From positions 18,135 to 82,134 of the forward strand of contig NZ_BMPI01000047.1 in the NCBI RefSeq assembly GCF_014647515.1: a stretch of DNA of 64,000 bases. Direction: 5' to 3'. The number at the start of each line of letters is the position of its first letter. Position 1 is the stretch's first letter. The position numbers and the translations under genes are program-made. The notes beneath the pieces were generated by a model. It was not told the origin of the DNA, did not search any database, and was given only the letters and a program-made list of their open reading frames with translations. Of the stretch, positions 1 through 7,681 are shown in pieces. Source of the DNA: Dactylosporangium sucinum (lineage in GTDB: Bacteria; Actinomycetota; Actinomycetes; Mycobacteriales; Micromonosporaceae).

Positions 1-36
1 GACGACCTCTGCGCTACGGCCCTGCCGGCGGGTAGC

Positions 37-450
37 TTAGCCTGCCGCCGGATAGCTCAACACCCGGCCGCCGCGGCTGCGCGGGTGGTACAGCTGGTGC
101 AGCACGAACGCGTTGCCGTCGGGGTCGTTGAACGTCGCCAGCCGGGAGAACGGGCCCTCCTCGATCGGGCCCTCGAAGATGATCCCGCGCTCGGCGAGAT
201 CCTGGTACGTGTGCTCGATGTCGTCCGTGTCGAGCACGATGCCGCGCATCGACCCCGCCGGCATCGAGTCGAACCAGGTGACGAGCGTGAACGACGTCTG
301 GCCGTGCCGCGGGGCGACCTCGACCCAGCGCCGGTCGCCCTCGTCGTTGTCGCTCACGAGCTCCCAGTCGAGCGCGTTGACGTAGAAGTCCCGCGCACGG
401 TCCTGGTCGCTCACCGGGATGGACACGATCTGCACGTGATCGATGGGCAT
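37..450 (-). CDS. VOC family protein (glyoxalase/bleomycin resistance fold)
   Basis: A 137-residue single-domain VOC protein. The N-terminus (HVQIVSIPVSDQDRARDFY) and the C-terminal FNDPDGNAFVLHQ motif are typical of the paired beta-alpha-beta-beta-beta modules that build a metal-binding cleft. In this family the activity ranges from lyase to drug sequestration, and nothing here fixes the substrate. The ATG at 450 is preceded by an AGGAG ribosome site 8 nt upstream, which is why the longer in-frame extension to 540 is not used. It is the last minus-strand gene at the left edge; no partner gene is visible. Confidence 0.85.
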   Translation of the reverse strand: MPIDHVQIVSIPVSDQDRARDFYVNALDWELVSDNDEGDRRWVEVAPRHGQTSFTLVTWFDSMPAGSMRGIVLDTDDIEHTYQDLAERGIIFEGPIEEGPFSRLATFNDPDGNAFVLHQLYHPRSRGGRVLSYPAAG

Positions 451-524
451 GGCGGACTCCTCGCGACGTCGCGACACTTGCCTCGCACGGTACCGCCGGA
501 AGTGTCCGCCTCGTGGCGAAAGAT

Positions 525-977
525 CTACAACTGCACCCATTCCGTGCGGACCGGCGCGAACGCGCCCTCGTCCCGCGGCTCGCAGCGCAGCCGGACCGGA
601 CCCGAGGCCACCCCGGACACCTTGAACCGGCCCTGCTGGTCGGCCGCCGTCTCCACGGTGCCCGCCGGCGACTCGACCACGACCTTCGCCGGCCGCGCCG
701 GGTCCAGCTCGCCGACCACCTCGACCGTGCCGTCGCGCGACGTCACCTGCACGTCGATGGTCAGCGCGCCGCCCAGGAAGGTCAGCAGCCGCGGGCCGCC
801 GCCCCGCACGGCGATCAGCCGGGTCTCCAGCGAGTCGCGGACCAGTCCGGCCAGCTCGGAGTCCAGGTTGCGCCAGGCCAGGCTGGCCCGGGCGGCGGCC
901 AGGACGGCCGGTGGCACCGGGTCCTGCCGGCCGGCGATCTCACGCAATGAGCTCAGCACCTCTTCCTCCCCGATCAT
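525..977 (-). CDS. Small protein encoded behind the ECF sigma factor, carboxypeptidase-regulatory-like C-terminus
   Basis: 150 residues, no signal peptide or membrane segment. The N-terminal half is helical (PPAVLAAARASLAWRNLD); the C-terminal half is beta-rich with VVGELDPARPAKVVVE and GRFKVSGVASGPVRLR, resembling the short transthyretin/carboxypeptidase-regulatory-like domains often found in proteins encoded next to actinobacterial ECF sigma factors. It starts 28 nt after the sigma gene ends, on the same strand, so the two are probably cotranscribed. A cytoplasmic role in controlling that sigma factor is plausible but is inference from position only. The ATG at 977 is chosen because upstream sequence in this frame is the antisense-like, Arg/Ser/Pro-rich shadow of the sigma gene. 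Confidence 0.65.
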   Translation of the reverse strand: MIGEEEVLSSLREIAGRQDPVPPAVLAAARASLAWRNLDSELAGLVRDSLETRLIAVRGGGPRLLTFLGGALTIDVQVTSRDGTVEVVGELDPARPAKVVVESPAGTVETAADQQGRFKVSGVASGPVRLRCEPRDEGAFAPVRTEWVQL

Positions 978-1005
978 CGGGTCGGCCCTGCCCAGCAGCA
1001 GCGCG

Positions 1006-1578
1006 TCATATGGAAGCCGCCAATCGTCGGCGCAGCGTGCCCAGGCAGCGCTGGCGGGTCGGACCGATGCTGCCGATCGGCACGTCGAGCGCGGCCGACA
1101 CCTCGGCGTAGCTCGGCGGCGGATCGGCGATGAGCACGCGCAGCAACTGCTGGCACTGGCCGGACAGCGCGCGGAACTCGTGCCAGAGCACGGCGTCGCG
1201 CTCGTCGCGCAGCACGCCCGCGTCGGGCTCGTCGGCGCTCTGGTCAAGGCCCAGCTGGGCCCCGAGGTGGCCGACGAAGTCGGCGGCGGCGCCGGCCGGG
1301 ACGTCGCGGCCGCTCTTGCGCAGCAGCGCGATCGCCTCGCGGCGCGCGGTGGTGGCCAGCCAGGAGCCGAGCTTGTCGGCGTCGCGGATGTCGCCGACGT
1401 GCTCGACGAGCCGCAGCCAGGTGCCCTGGCTCACGTCGGCGGCGTCGGACTGGCCCAGCCCGAAACTGCGCGCGACCGACCAGACCAGGTTGGCATATCG
1501 GTCCACAATGGACTCCCAGGCCTGCTGATTCCCGCTGGCAGCGGCACGCAACGTAGCAGCGTTGTCAGGCTCGGCCAT
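1006..1578 (-). CDS. ECF RNA polymerase sigma factor
   Basis: 190 residues. Region 2 is seen around residues 15-80 (AWESIVDRYANLVWSVARSF, then DVSQGTWLRLVEHV and the LGSWLATTARREAIALLRK block). Region 4 lies around 130-185 (LSGQCQQLLRVLIADPPPSY, then DVPIGSIGPTRQRCLGTLRR). There is no extra C-terminal anti-sigma-like domain and no obvious anti-sigma gene beside it. A TACCCT hexamer ends 8 nt before the ATG, so it probably has its own leaderless promoter, and a strong hairpin (1606-1650) separates it from the subtilisin gene upstream. It sits between a cytosolic S8 peptidase and a small unknown protein, suggesting it controls or is controlled by the peptidase (inference). Confidence 0.88.
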   Translation of the reverse strand: MAEPDNAATLRAAASGNQQAWESIVDRYANLVWSVARSFGLGQSDAADVSQGTWLRLVEHVGDIRDADKLGSWLATTARREAIALLRKSGRDVPAGAAADFVGHLGAQLGLDQSADEPDAGVLRDERDAVLWHEFRALSGQCQQLLRVLIADPPPSYAEVSAALDVPIGSIGPTRQRCLGTLRRRLAASI

Positions 1579-1586
1579 GGTCCCGA

Positions 1587-1592
1587 AGGGTA
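1587..1592 (-). promoter_or_regulatory. Putative -10 element (TACCCT) of the ECF sigma gene
   Basis: TAnnnT hexamer with 8 nt between it and the ATG at 1578. No ribosome site is visible between, which fits a leaderless transcript. Confidence 0.5.
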
Positions 1593-1605
1593 GCATCGCG
1601 CCCCC

Positions 1606-1650
1606 GGGGTGACGGGATGCGGCGACCAGCGTGCCGCACCCCGTCACCCC
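1606..1650. terminator. Long hairpin between S8 peptidase and sigma gene
   Basis: Two 18-nt arms (1606-1623 and 1633-1650) match at 17 of 18 positions around a 9-nt loop. It lies 26 bp beyond the S8 stop codon and just upstream of the sigma -10 element, so it could terminate or attenuate readthrough from the peptidase gene. No U-tract follows on either strand, as is common for actinobacterial terminators. Confidence 0.6.
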
Positions 1651-1676
1651 CCTCCCCCTGGTGTGATGCATCACGG

Positions 1677-2837
1677 TCAGCCCAGCCCCGGGTAGCGGCC
1701 GTACCGCCGGTCGGCCCCGGCCATGACCGCCTCCGCGGCCAGCCGCGCCGATCCGGCCGCCGGCAACGCGTCGGCGATCGCCGCCGTGACGTACGGCGCG
1801 GCGAACGACGTGCCGCTCCACCGCGCCCAGCCTTCCGGAAACCGTTCGTGGTCGACGAACGTGCTGGTGACGTCGGCTCCCGGCGCCGCCACCGTGATCC
1901 ACGTGCCCGAGTTCGACCACTCGCAGATCCGCCTCCCGTCGTGCGCCGCGACGGCGACCACACGCCGCCGCCACGGCGCGCTGGTCCCCGCGTACGCGGC
2001 CGGCCAGAACGGCCGGTTGTGCTGCCCGTCGTTGCCGGCCGCGGCGACGACCACCCGGTCACCCGTGGTGAGCAGCCGGGTCAGGGCCGCCGTGAGCAGC
2101 ACCGGCGGCCGGTCGTCGAGCGTGTACCCCCCGAGGGACAGGTTGATGAGCTGATAGTCGTCCGCCTGCCGGAGGCCCGCCACCAGGTCGGTCTCCCGGC
2201 ACACCCCGAACGTGTCGACGATCTTCATCAACCGCGGCCGCACCTGCCGCGACCGGCCCAGCAGGACCCCCGCGACGAAGTTGGCATGGCCCGCGTCCCC
2301 GTCCGCCACCCCGTCGTCGTCGACGTCGCCGTCGGACGGCTCGTCGGCGACATACCGGTCCTTGGGCAGCGGGCTGTTCAGCCAGACGCCGGTGTCCAGC
2401 ACGAGCACCCCCACCTGCTCGGCCGTCCCGTCCGGCTCGGCGAGCCGGCCCGGCGGTGCCGGTCGGGGCGGCCCGTAGGCCCCGGCGTGCTCGAACGCCG
2501 CGGCGACGAACACGTGGTTGGGCCCGGCGGCGACCCGGGTGTCACCGGCCGCCTCGGCCTGCACCCGGACCCGGCGCGCGGCTCGCGCCACGTCCAGGCC
2601 CGGCACCCGGACCCGCCGGAAGCCGCTCGGGACGTCCCCCTCCTCGATGACGTCCCGCGCGGCGAGGCCCTGCTCCACGAACGCCTGCCGGGCGGTGGCG
2701 AAGTGGTCGTCGAGCACCAGCAGCTCGTCGGCGACGAACCGCACCGGGCTACCGTCCGCCCGGGTCTCGCGGCGCACCCACGACACCCCGGCGAGGCGCC
2801 GGGCGCGGCGGGTCCGCCACTGCTCCGCTGGTGCCAT
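1677..2837 (-). CDS. S8 family serine peptidase (subtilisin), cytosolic, paralogue 1
   Basis: 386 residues with a complete catalytic set: Asp148 (VLVLDTGVW), His184 (DAGHANFVAG), oxyanion Asn269 (AAAGNDG) and Ser344 (SGTSFAAP). There is no signal peptide or membrane segment, unlike most actinobacterial mycosins and secreted subtilisins, so it is expected to act in the cytoplasm. Residues 1-110 form a distinctive N-terminal region ending in GPNHVF that is shared with the second S8 gene at 55.0-56.2 kb; the two align clearly along their whole length (LDTGVW.NSPLP, NLSLGG, RPFWPAA, STF..H..F..GWA.WSGTSFAAP). An AGGAGG ribosome site precedes the ATG. The downstream ECF sigma gene replaces the CHAT protein found beside the second copy. 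Confidence 0.92.
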   Translation of the reverse strand: MAPAEQWRTRRARRLAGVSWVRRETRADGSPVRFVADELLVLDDHFATARQAFVEQGLAARDVIEEGDVPSGFRRVRVPGLDVARAARRVRVQAEAAGDTRVAAGPNHVFVAAAFEHAGAYGPPRPAPPGRLAEPDGTAEQVGVLVLDTGVWLNSPLPKDRYVADEPSDGDVDDDGVADGDAGHANFVAGVLLGRSRQVRPRLMKIVDTFGVCRETDLVAGLRQADDYQLINLSLGGYTLDDRPPVLLTAALTRLLTTGDRVVVAAAGNDGQHNRPFWPAAYAGTSAPWRRRVVAVAAHDGRRICEWSNSGTWITVAAPGADVTSTFVDHERFPEGWARWSGTSFAAPYVTAAIADALPAAGSARLAAEAVMAGADRRYGRYPGLG

Positions 2838-2862
2838 CCACCCCTCCTCACCTGCTACGGAA

Positions 2863-2887
2863 AACGAGAGGGGCCGAGTCGCCTTCC
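2863..2887 (-). promoter_or_regulatory. Candidate ECF-type promoter of S8 peptidase 1
   Basis: On the minus strand GGAAG (2887-2883), a 16-nt spacer and CGTT (2866-2863) match the general GGAAC-N16-CGT(C/T) form of ECF promoters. A start about 6-8 nt downstream would leave a short leader holding the AGGAGG site. The match is by eye only. Confidence 0.35.
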
Positions 2888-2935
2888 TGATACATCGGTC
2901 GCCGGTTCGTGATTTCCCGGGTTCGCCCCGCTCCC

Positions 2936-2941
2936 TACGGT
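2936..2941 (+). promoter_or_regulatory. Putative -10 element (TACGGT) of the GPP34 gene
   Basis: TAnnnT hexamer with a 6-nt gap to the GTG at 2948; fits a leaderless transcript. Confidence 0.5.
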
Positions 2942-2947
2942 GGCCGG

Positions 2948-3526
2948 GTGACCTCGACGACCACCGTGCCCGCGCTCGGCGACGACATCCTCATGCTCGC
3001 CGTGCACGCGACCGAACCGCGCAACCTGCTCGCGCACCCCGGCATCCGGCACGCGCTGCGAGCCGCCGAGTTCGTGCCCGCGGTGCTCTCCTGGCAGCCG
3101 CTGCCCCCGTACCGCGAGCTGCGCAAGATCATCCGGCGGGAGCACCACGGGCGGCTCGACCCGTGGCTCGACCGGCTCACCGCGGCCGGACGGCTCCGGC
3201 ACGCCGGCACCGTCTTCCTCGGGATGGGCCGCCGCGAGCTGCTGCTCGACCAGCCCGCCCGGGACGCCGCCCAGCGGCGCCTGCAGGCCGGGCTGCCGCA
3301 GGACCCCGGGCACCGCCCGCCGGCCCGCGACGCGCTCCTCGGCGCGATCGTCGAGGCCGCGCACCTCATGGCCGGCGCGGTGCCGCCCGGCCAGCCGGTC
3401 GCGAACTGGTCGGCCGCCGCCGGGGCGCTGGTCGACGGCCGGGTCGTCCCGGACGGGATCGAGCCCGGCGTCCTGCCGGCGCTGGTCGGCGCCATGGCGG
3501 AGGAGATCGCCCGGGACCGGGACTGA
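2948..3526 (+). CDS. GPP34 (Golgi phosphoprotein 3-like) domain protein
   Basis: 192 residues resembling the bacterial GPP34/GOLPH3 fold: DDILMLAVHA near the start, then a helical repeat region with YRELRKIIRREHHGRLDPWL and a C-terminal IEPGVLPALVGAMAEEIARD. Eukaryotic GOLPH3 binds phosphatidylinositol-4-phosphate; actinobacterial members are soluble, often several per genome, and their role is unknown. The GTG at 2948 is preferred over the ATG 39 nt upstream because a TAnnnT element ends 6 nt before it. It is read just ahead of the FHA-ABC transporter gene, separated by 31 bp, so cotranscription is possible. Confidence 0.75.
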   Translation: MTSTTTVPALGDDILMLAVHATEPRNLLAHPGIRHALRAAEFVPAVLSWQPLPPYRELRKIIRREHHGRLDPWLDRLTAAGRLRHAGTVFLGMGRRELLLDQPARDAAQRRLQAGLPQDPGHRPPARDALLGAIVEAAHLMAGAVPPGQPVANWSAAAGALVDGRVVPDGIEPGVLPALVGAMAEEIARDRD

Positions 3527-3557
3527 CCCCGGCTGTCCGCGATCACACCCGCGCGGC

Positions 3558-6209
3558 ATGATGAGGCCCGTGGCGGACATCGATCAGCAGACAGTGACCC
3601 GCGAGCTCACCGTGCTGGAGGTGACCAGCGGCTCGGCCAAGGCGCTGGTCCGCCCCGACGACACGGTCACCATCGGCCGCGACGCCGCCAACGACCTGGT
3701 GGTCGAGGGCACCCTCATCTCCCGGCGGCACGCCGAGGTGATCTGGAACACCGACGGCTGGTTCCTGCGGGACCTGGAGAGCCGCAACGGGACCTTCGTC
3801 AAGGGGGAGAAGGCGGCGTACATCGCCGCCACCGACGGCGGCGAGGTGCACCTCGGTGCGGCCGACGGCCCGGCCGTGCGGTTCCGGAAGGTCACCGTCA
3901 CCGAGCAGGTGGCCGCCCCGCCGCCGCCCCCGAGCCGGGAGGTCAGCCGGCACGAGGCCGGCGCCCTCGTGCGGCTCGGCCGCGGCGACGACAACGACGT
4001 GGTCCTGGCCGACCTGCGCACCTCGCGCAACCATGCCGAGCTGCGCCGCCTGCCCTCCGGCGGCTACGAGGTGGTCGACCTCGGCAGCCGCAACGGCACG
4101 TTCCACAACGGCAAGCAGGTCACCCGCCAGGTCCTCCAGCCCGGCGACATGATCTCGGTCGGCCGGCACGAGTTCATCTTCGACGGCGCCCGCCTCCACG
4201 AGTTCGAGGACGGCGGCCCGTCGTCGCTCATCGCCGACGACCTCACCGTGCGCATCGGCGACGCCACGCTGCTCGACGACGTCAGCTTCGCGCTGTCCGA
4301 GGGCAGCCTGCTCGCCGTGATCGGCCCCTCCGGCTGTGGCAAGTCCACCCTGGTCAAGGCGGTCGCCGGGCTGCGGCCGGCGACCCAGGGCACGGTCCGC
4401 TACGACGGGCGCGACCTCTACGCCGACTACGCGGAGCTGCGGTACCGCATCGGCATGGTCCCGCAGGACGACGTCCTGCACCGCCAGCTCACCGTCCGCC
4501 GGGCCCTGCGCTTCGCGGCCGCCCTGCGCTTCGCCGACGACGTGCCCCGCCGCGAGCGGAGCGAGCGGGTGGCCGAGGTGCTCAACACGCTGAACCTCAC
4601 CGAGCGGGCCAAGCAGCGCATCGACAACCTGTCCGGCGGCCAGCGCAAGCGGGTGTCGGTGGCGCTGGAGCTGCTCACCGAGCCCTCCCTGCTCTTCCTC
4701 GACGAGCCCACCTCCGGCCTCGACCCGGCGCTCGACAAGGAGGTCATGGAGGAGCTGCGCGAGCTGGCCGACAAGGGCCGGACGGTCGCCGTGGTGACGC
4801 ACAACGTGATGCACCTCGACCTCTGCGACCGGGTGCTCGTGCTGACGGTGGGCGGTCGCATGGGGTACTTCGGACCGCCCGGCGAGCTGCTGGACTTCTT
4901 CGGCGCCGAGGACTACGCCAAGGTCTTCCGCGAGGTCACGAGCAACGCCGAGCACTGGGTGCGCAGGTACCGTGGGTCGGACCTCTACGCGCGGTACGTC
5001 ACCGAGCAGGTCGCCGAGGCGCCGCCGCCGAAGCCGGCCGTGATCGACCGGGCGACGGTGCCGCTGCCCCGCACTCCCGTGGGCGTCGCTGCGGGAGCGC
5101 CTGCTGGCGGTACCGCCGCTTCCGGAGGCGCGACCAGCGCGGACCCGGACGGCGCCTCGACGGCCGAGCAGCAGCTTCCGCCGCGCCCGGCCGCGGCCGG
5201 CGGGTCCGGCACGCCCGGTGACTCGCCGACGGACGAGCAGGCCATGCCGCCACGCCCGGCCGGCGACCCGGCGGCGGCCGGTTCCGGCATGACGATCTCG
5301 GCCGCGGGTGGCACCGGGCGGGGAGGCGCCGCCGTCGGGCGGGCCCGGGTCAAGCTCGGCGGCGCCTCGCTGCGCAGCCGGGTCGTGCACCCCGCGGCGC
5401 CGCTGCGCCAGTTCCTCACCCTGTGCCTGCGGATGTTCTGGGTGATCGGCGCCGACCGCGGCTTCGCGCTGTTCATGCTCGGCCTGCCGCTCGCCCTCGC
5501 GCTGCTCACCCGCACCGTGCCGGGGGAGAACGGCCTGGCGCCCGGCGCCACCCGGTTCAGCCTGGAGGCCCAGCGGTTGCTCGTCGTGCTCGCCGTCGGC
5601 GCCGCGTTCCTCGGCACGGCCGCCGCCATCCGGGAGATCGTCAACGAGTCGACGATCTACAAGCGCGAGCGGGCCGTGGGCCTGTCGGCGGGGGCGTACC
5701 TCGCCTCGAAGGTCTTCGTCTTCTCGCTCATCATCATCGTGCAGACGGCGCTGTTCACCTGGCTCGCGCTGCTCGGCAAGAAGGAGCCGAAGGACCCGCT
5801 GATCTTCTCCGAGCACTGGCTGCTCGAGATCACCGTCCCGGTCGCCCTGGTCGCCCTCGCGTCGATGGCGTTCGGCCTGCTGGTCAGCGCCCTGGCCAAG
5901 ACCACCGAGCAGACCACCCCGGTCCTCGTCGTCGTGGTGATGGCCCAGCTCGTGCTGTCCGGCGGCCTGTTCGAGCTCGACGGCCAGACGGTGCTGGAGC
6001 AGATCTCCTGGCTCTTCCCGACCCGCTGGGGCCTCGCGGCGGGCGCGTCGACCGTCGACCTGCAGTCGATGATCCCGTTCAAGGACTCGCTGTGGGCGCA
6101 CACGACCGGCGCCTGGTGGCGGTCCGTGCTGATCCTGCTCGTGCAGATCGGCGCGCTGATCGGCCTGGCCCGGCTGGCCCTGCGCCGCCTGGAGCCGGGC
6201 CGCGTGTAG
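3558..6209 (+). CDS. FHA-domain ABC transporter, fused ATPase and ABC-2 membrane domain (Rv1747-like)
   Basis: 883 residues in the order FHA1 (about 30-105, TIGRDAANDLVVEG...SRRHAE, SRNGTF), FHA2 (about 135-210, RLGRGDDNDVVLADL, SRNHAE, SRNGTFHNGK), ABC ATPase (about 225-450; Walker A GPSGCGKST at 256-264, signature LSGGQRKR at 358-365, Walker B LLFLDE), a 130-residue Pro/Ala/Gly linker, and an ABC-2 membrane domain with about six helices at the C-terminus. This is the layout of Mycobacterium Rv1747, an exporter whose FHA domains bind phosphothreonines made by a Ser/Thr kinase. By analogy the kinase at 53-55 kb or another kinase may regulate it. A GTG at 3570 preceded by a GATGAGG ribosome-like site is an alternative start. 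Confidence 0.9.
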   Translation: MMRPVADIDQQTVTRELTVLEVTSGSAKALVRPDDTVTIGRDAANDLVVEGTLISRRHAEVIWNTDGWFLRDLESRNGTFVKGEKAAYIAATDGGEVHLGAADGPAVRFRKVTVTEQVAAPPPPPSREVSRHEAGALVRLGRGDDNDVVLADLRTSRNHAELRRLPSGGYEVVDLGSRNGTFHNGKQVTRQVLQPGDMISVGRHEFIFDGARLHEFEDGGPSSLIADDLTVRIGDATLLDDVSFALSEGSLLAVIGPSGCGKSTLVKAVAGLRPATQGTVRYDGRDLYADYAELRYRIGMVPQDDVLHRQLTVRRALRFAAALRFADDVPRRERSERVAEVLNTLNLTERAKQRIDNLSGGQRKRVSVALELLTEPSLLFLDEPTSGLDPALDKEVMEELRELADKGRTVAVVTHNVMHLDLCDRVLVLTVGGRMGYFGPPGELLDFFGAEDYAKVFREVTSNAEHWVRRYRGSDLYARYVTEQVAEAPPPKPAVIDRATVPLPRTPVGVAAGAPAGGTAASGGATSADPDGASTAEQQLPPRPAAAGGSGTPGDSPTDEQAMPPRPAGDPAAAGSGMTISAAGGTGRGGAAVGRARVKLGGASLRSRVVHPAAPLRQFLTLCLRMFWVIGADRGFALFMLGLPLALALLTRTVPGENGLAPGATRFSLEAQRLLVVLAVGAAFLGTAAAIREIVNESTIYKRERAVGLSAGAYLASKVFVFSLIIIVQTALFTWLALLGKKEPKDPLIFSEHWLLEITVPVALVALASMAFGLLVSALAKTTEQTTPVLVVVVMAQLVLSGGLFELDGQTVLEQISWLFPTRWGLAAGASTVDLQSMIPFKDSLWAHTTGAWWRSVLILLVQIGALIGLARLALRRLEPGRV

Positions 6210-6230
6210 CTCCCCGGGCATGACCCGGCG

Positions 6231-6283
6231 CTCCGGTGCGCGAGATATGGTTAGCCGGGCTAAGCACATCTCGCACACCGGAG
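6231..6283 (+). promoter_or_regulatory. Nested palindrome over the promoter and ribosome site of the dienelactone hydrolase gene
   Basis: Outer arms of 16 nt (6231-6246 and 6268-6283) match at 15 positions. Inside lies a second palindrome, TTAGCC-G-GGCTAA (6251-6263), on the same centre (6257). A TATGGT -10-like hexamer (6246-6251) lies within it, and the right outer arm contains the GGAG of the ribosome site for the ATG at 6291. It can act as an operator at DNA level or fold in the mRNA to mask the ribosome site. Confidence 0.65.
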
Positions 6284-6290
6284 AGCCGCC

Positions 6291-7025
6291 ATGTCAGATG
6301 CGATCCGCGCCGAGACGGTGTCGATCGGCGCCGAGCAGATCCAGGCGTACCAGGCACGCCCGCTCGGCCCCGGCAGGTATCCCGGCGTGGTGGTGATCCA
6401 CCACCTGCCCGGCTACGACGAGGCCACCAAGGAGATGGTCCGCCGGTTCGCCGTGCACGGCTACTCGGCGATCTGCCCCAACCTGTACTGGCGCGAGGCC
6501 CCCGGCGCCGCCCCCGACGACGCCGCTGCCTTCGTCCGCGCCCAGGGCGGCATCCCGGACGAGCAGATCATCCGCGACGTCACCACCGCCGCCGAGGCGC
6601 TGCGCGCCCTCGACTCGGCGAACGGCATGGTCGGCGTCATCGGCCACTGCTCCGGCGGCCGCCAGGCCCTGCTGGCGTCGACGGCGACCCCGGTGGACGC
6701 GGCCGTGGACTGCTACGGCGCGTTCGCCCTGGAGCCGCCGCCGTCGACGTCGGCCCTGCGGGCCCGCCCGATCCGCGACCGCCTGCCGGACGTGCGCTGC
6801 CCGGTCCTGGGCCTGTTCGGCGACGACGACAAGTTCCCGTCCCCGGCCGAGGTGGCCGAGCTGGCGGCCGAGCTCGTCCAGCACGGCAAGTCCTTCGAGT
6901 ACTACAGCTACCCGGACGCGGGCCACGGCTTCTTCTCGGTCGACCGCCCGAGCTACCGCCCGGCCGCGGCCGTGGACGGCTGGCAGCGCATCTTCTCCTT
7001 CTTCGACCGCCACCTGGGAGCCTGA
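6291..7025 (+). CDS. Dienelactone hydrolase family alpha/beta hydrolase
   Basis: 244 residues with the dienelactone hydrolase triad: Cys nucleophile in GHCSGG, Asp in LFGDDDKFPS and His in DAGHGFF. The family hydrolyses dienelactones in chlorocatechol breakdown, but most actinobacterial members have unknown substrates. There is no signal peptide, so it is cytosolic. GGAGAG stands 5 nt before the ATG. The upstream palindrome suggests repression by a DNA-binding regulator, but no regulator gene is adjacent. The small gene that follows begins one base after the stop codon, so the two form a coupled pair. Confidence 0.88.
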   Translation: MSDAIRAETVSIGAEQIQAYQARPLGPGRYPGVVVIHHLPGYDEATKEMVRRFAVHGYSAICPNLYWREAPGAAPDDAAAFVRAQGGIPDEQIIRDVTTAAEALRALDSANGMVGVIGHCSGGRQALLASTATPVDAAVDCYGAFALEPPPSTSALRARPIRDRLPDVRCPVLGLFGDDDKFPSPAEVAELAAELVQHGKSFEYYSYPDAGHGFFSVDRPSYRPAAAVDGWQRIFSFFDRHLGA

Positions 7026-7026
7026 C

Positions 7027-7302
7027 GTGTGCACGTACGAGACCGAGACGGCCGACCTGGAGGGCTCCGGCAAGGGAGCCGAGGGCTGGTTCCCGCTGAC
7101 CCGAGCCGCCGTGTACGTCGACCACCCCGTCCACGCCCCGTTCGCCCACACGCTGAACATCGACTTCGCCAACCCGTCCCTGGGCCCCGCCGCGCGGGTG
7201 GCGGTGGAGCTGACCGAGGAGGCGGCGCTGGCCCTGGTCGCGGCCATCCAGACGGCGTTGTCCAACGCCCCGGCCGGCCTGGCAAGCGCCACCACCACCT
7301 GA
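7027..7302 (+). CDS. Small conserved protein, DUF6295-like
   Basis: 91 residues starting with GTG one base after the hydrolase stop codon. The sequence MCTYETETADLEGSGKGAEG followed by WFPL, VYVDHPVHAPFAHTLNIDF and NPSLGPAARVAVELT resembles a small actinobacterial family that I recall as DUF6295. The conserved HP...H pattern could bind a metal, but that is speculation. No signal peptide or membrane segment. Tight coupling to the hydrolase suggests a joint role. Confidence 0.65.
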   Translation: MCTYETETADLEGSGKGAEGWFPLTRAAVYVDHPVHAPFAHTLNIDFANPSLGPAARVAVELTEEAALALVAAIQTALSNAPAGLASATTT

Positions 7303-7310
7303 CGGCCCCG

Positions 7311-7635
7311 CCTGCTCCGCCCCGCCCTGCCCTGCTCCGCTCCGCTCCGCCCTGCTCCGCTCCGCTCCGCCCTGCCCCGCTCCGCCCTGCTCCGCTCCGC
7401 TCCGCCCTGCCCCGCTCCGCCCTGCTCCGCTCCGCTCCGCTCTGCCCCGCTCCGCTCCGCCCTGCCCCGCTCCGCTCCGCCCCGCCCTGCTCCGCTCCGC
7501 TCCGCTCTGCCCCGCTCCGCCCTGCGCCGCTCCGCCCCGCGCCGCCCTGCCCCGCGCCGCCCTGCCCCGCTCCGCCCTGCCCCGCTCCGCCCTGCCCCGC
7601 TCCGCCCTGCCCCGCTCCGCCCTGCGCCGCTCCGC
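7311..7635. repeat. Pentanucleotide tandem array, 65 units of YCYGC type
   Basis: The plus strand reads as an unbroken series of five-base units, mainly CCTGC, TCCGC and CCCGC with a few GCCGC and TCTGC, in perfect phase for 325 nt. From 7303 to 7647 the plus strand contains no A. Because the unit length is not a multiple of three, several frames stay open across it; those frames are artefacts. The phase breaks at 7636. Confidence 0.9.
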
Positions 7636-7681
7636 CCGCTCCGCTGCACTGCCGGCGGGGGCCGCGTCCGCGACCATCGCT

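Noticed and set aside
451-540. 30-codon N-terminal extension of the VOC protein
   Set aside because: A clear AGGAG site precedes the internal ATG at 450, and the extension is Arg-rich and unlike the family.
3543-6278. 911-codon minus-strand frame
   Set aside because: Complete overlap with the FHA-ABC gene on the opposite strand, with His/Arg/Gln-rich content typical of antisense to GC-rich coding DNA.
7311-7635. Possible CRISPR array
   Set aside because: Units are 5 bp with no spacers and there are no cas genes.
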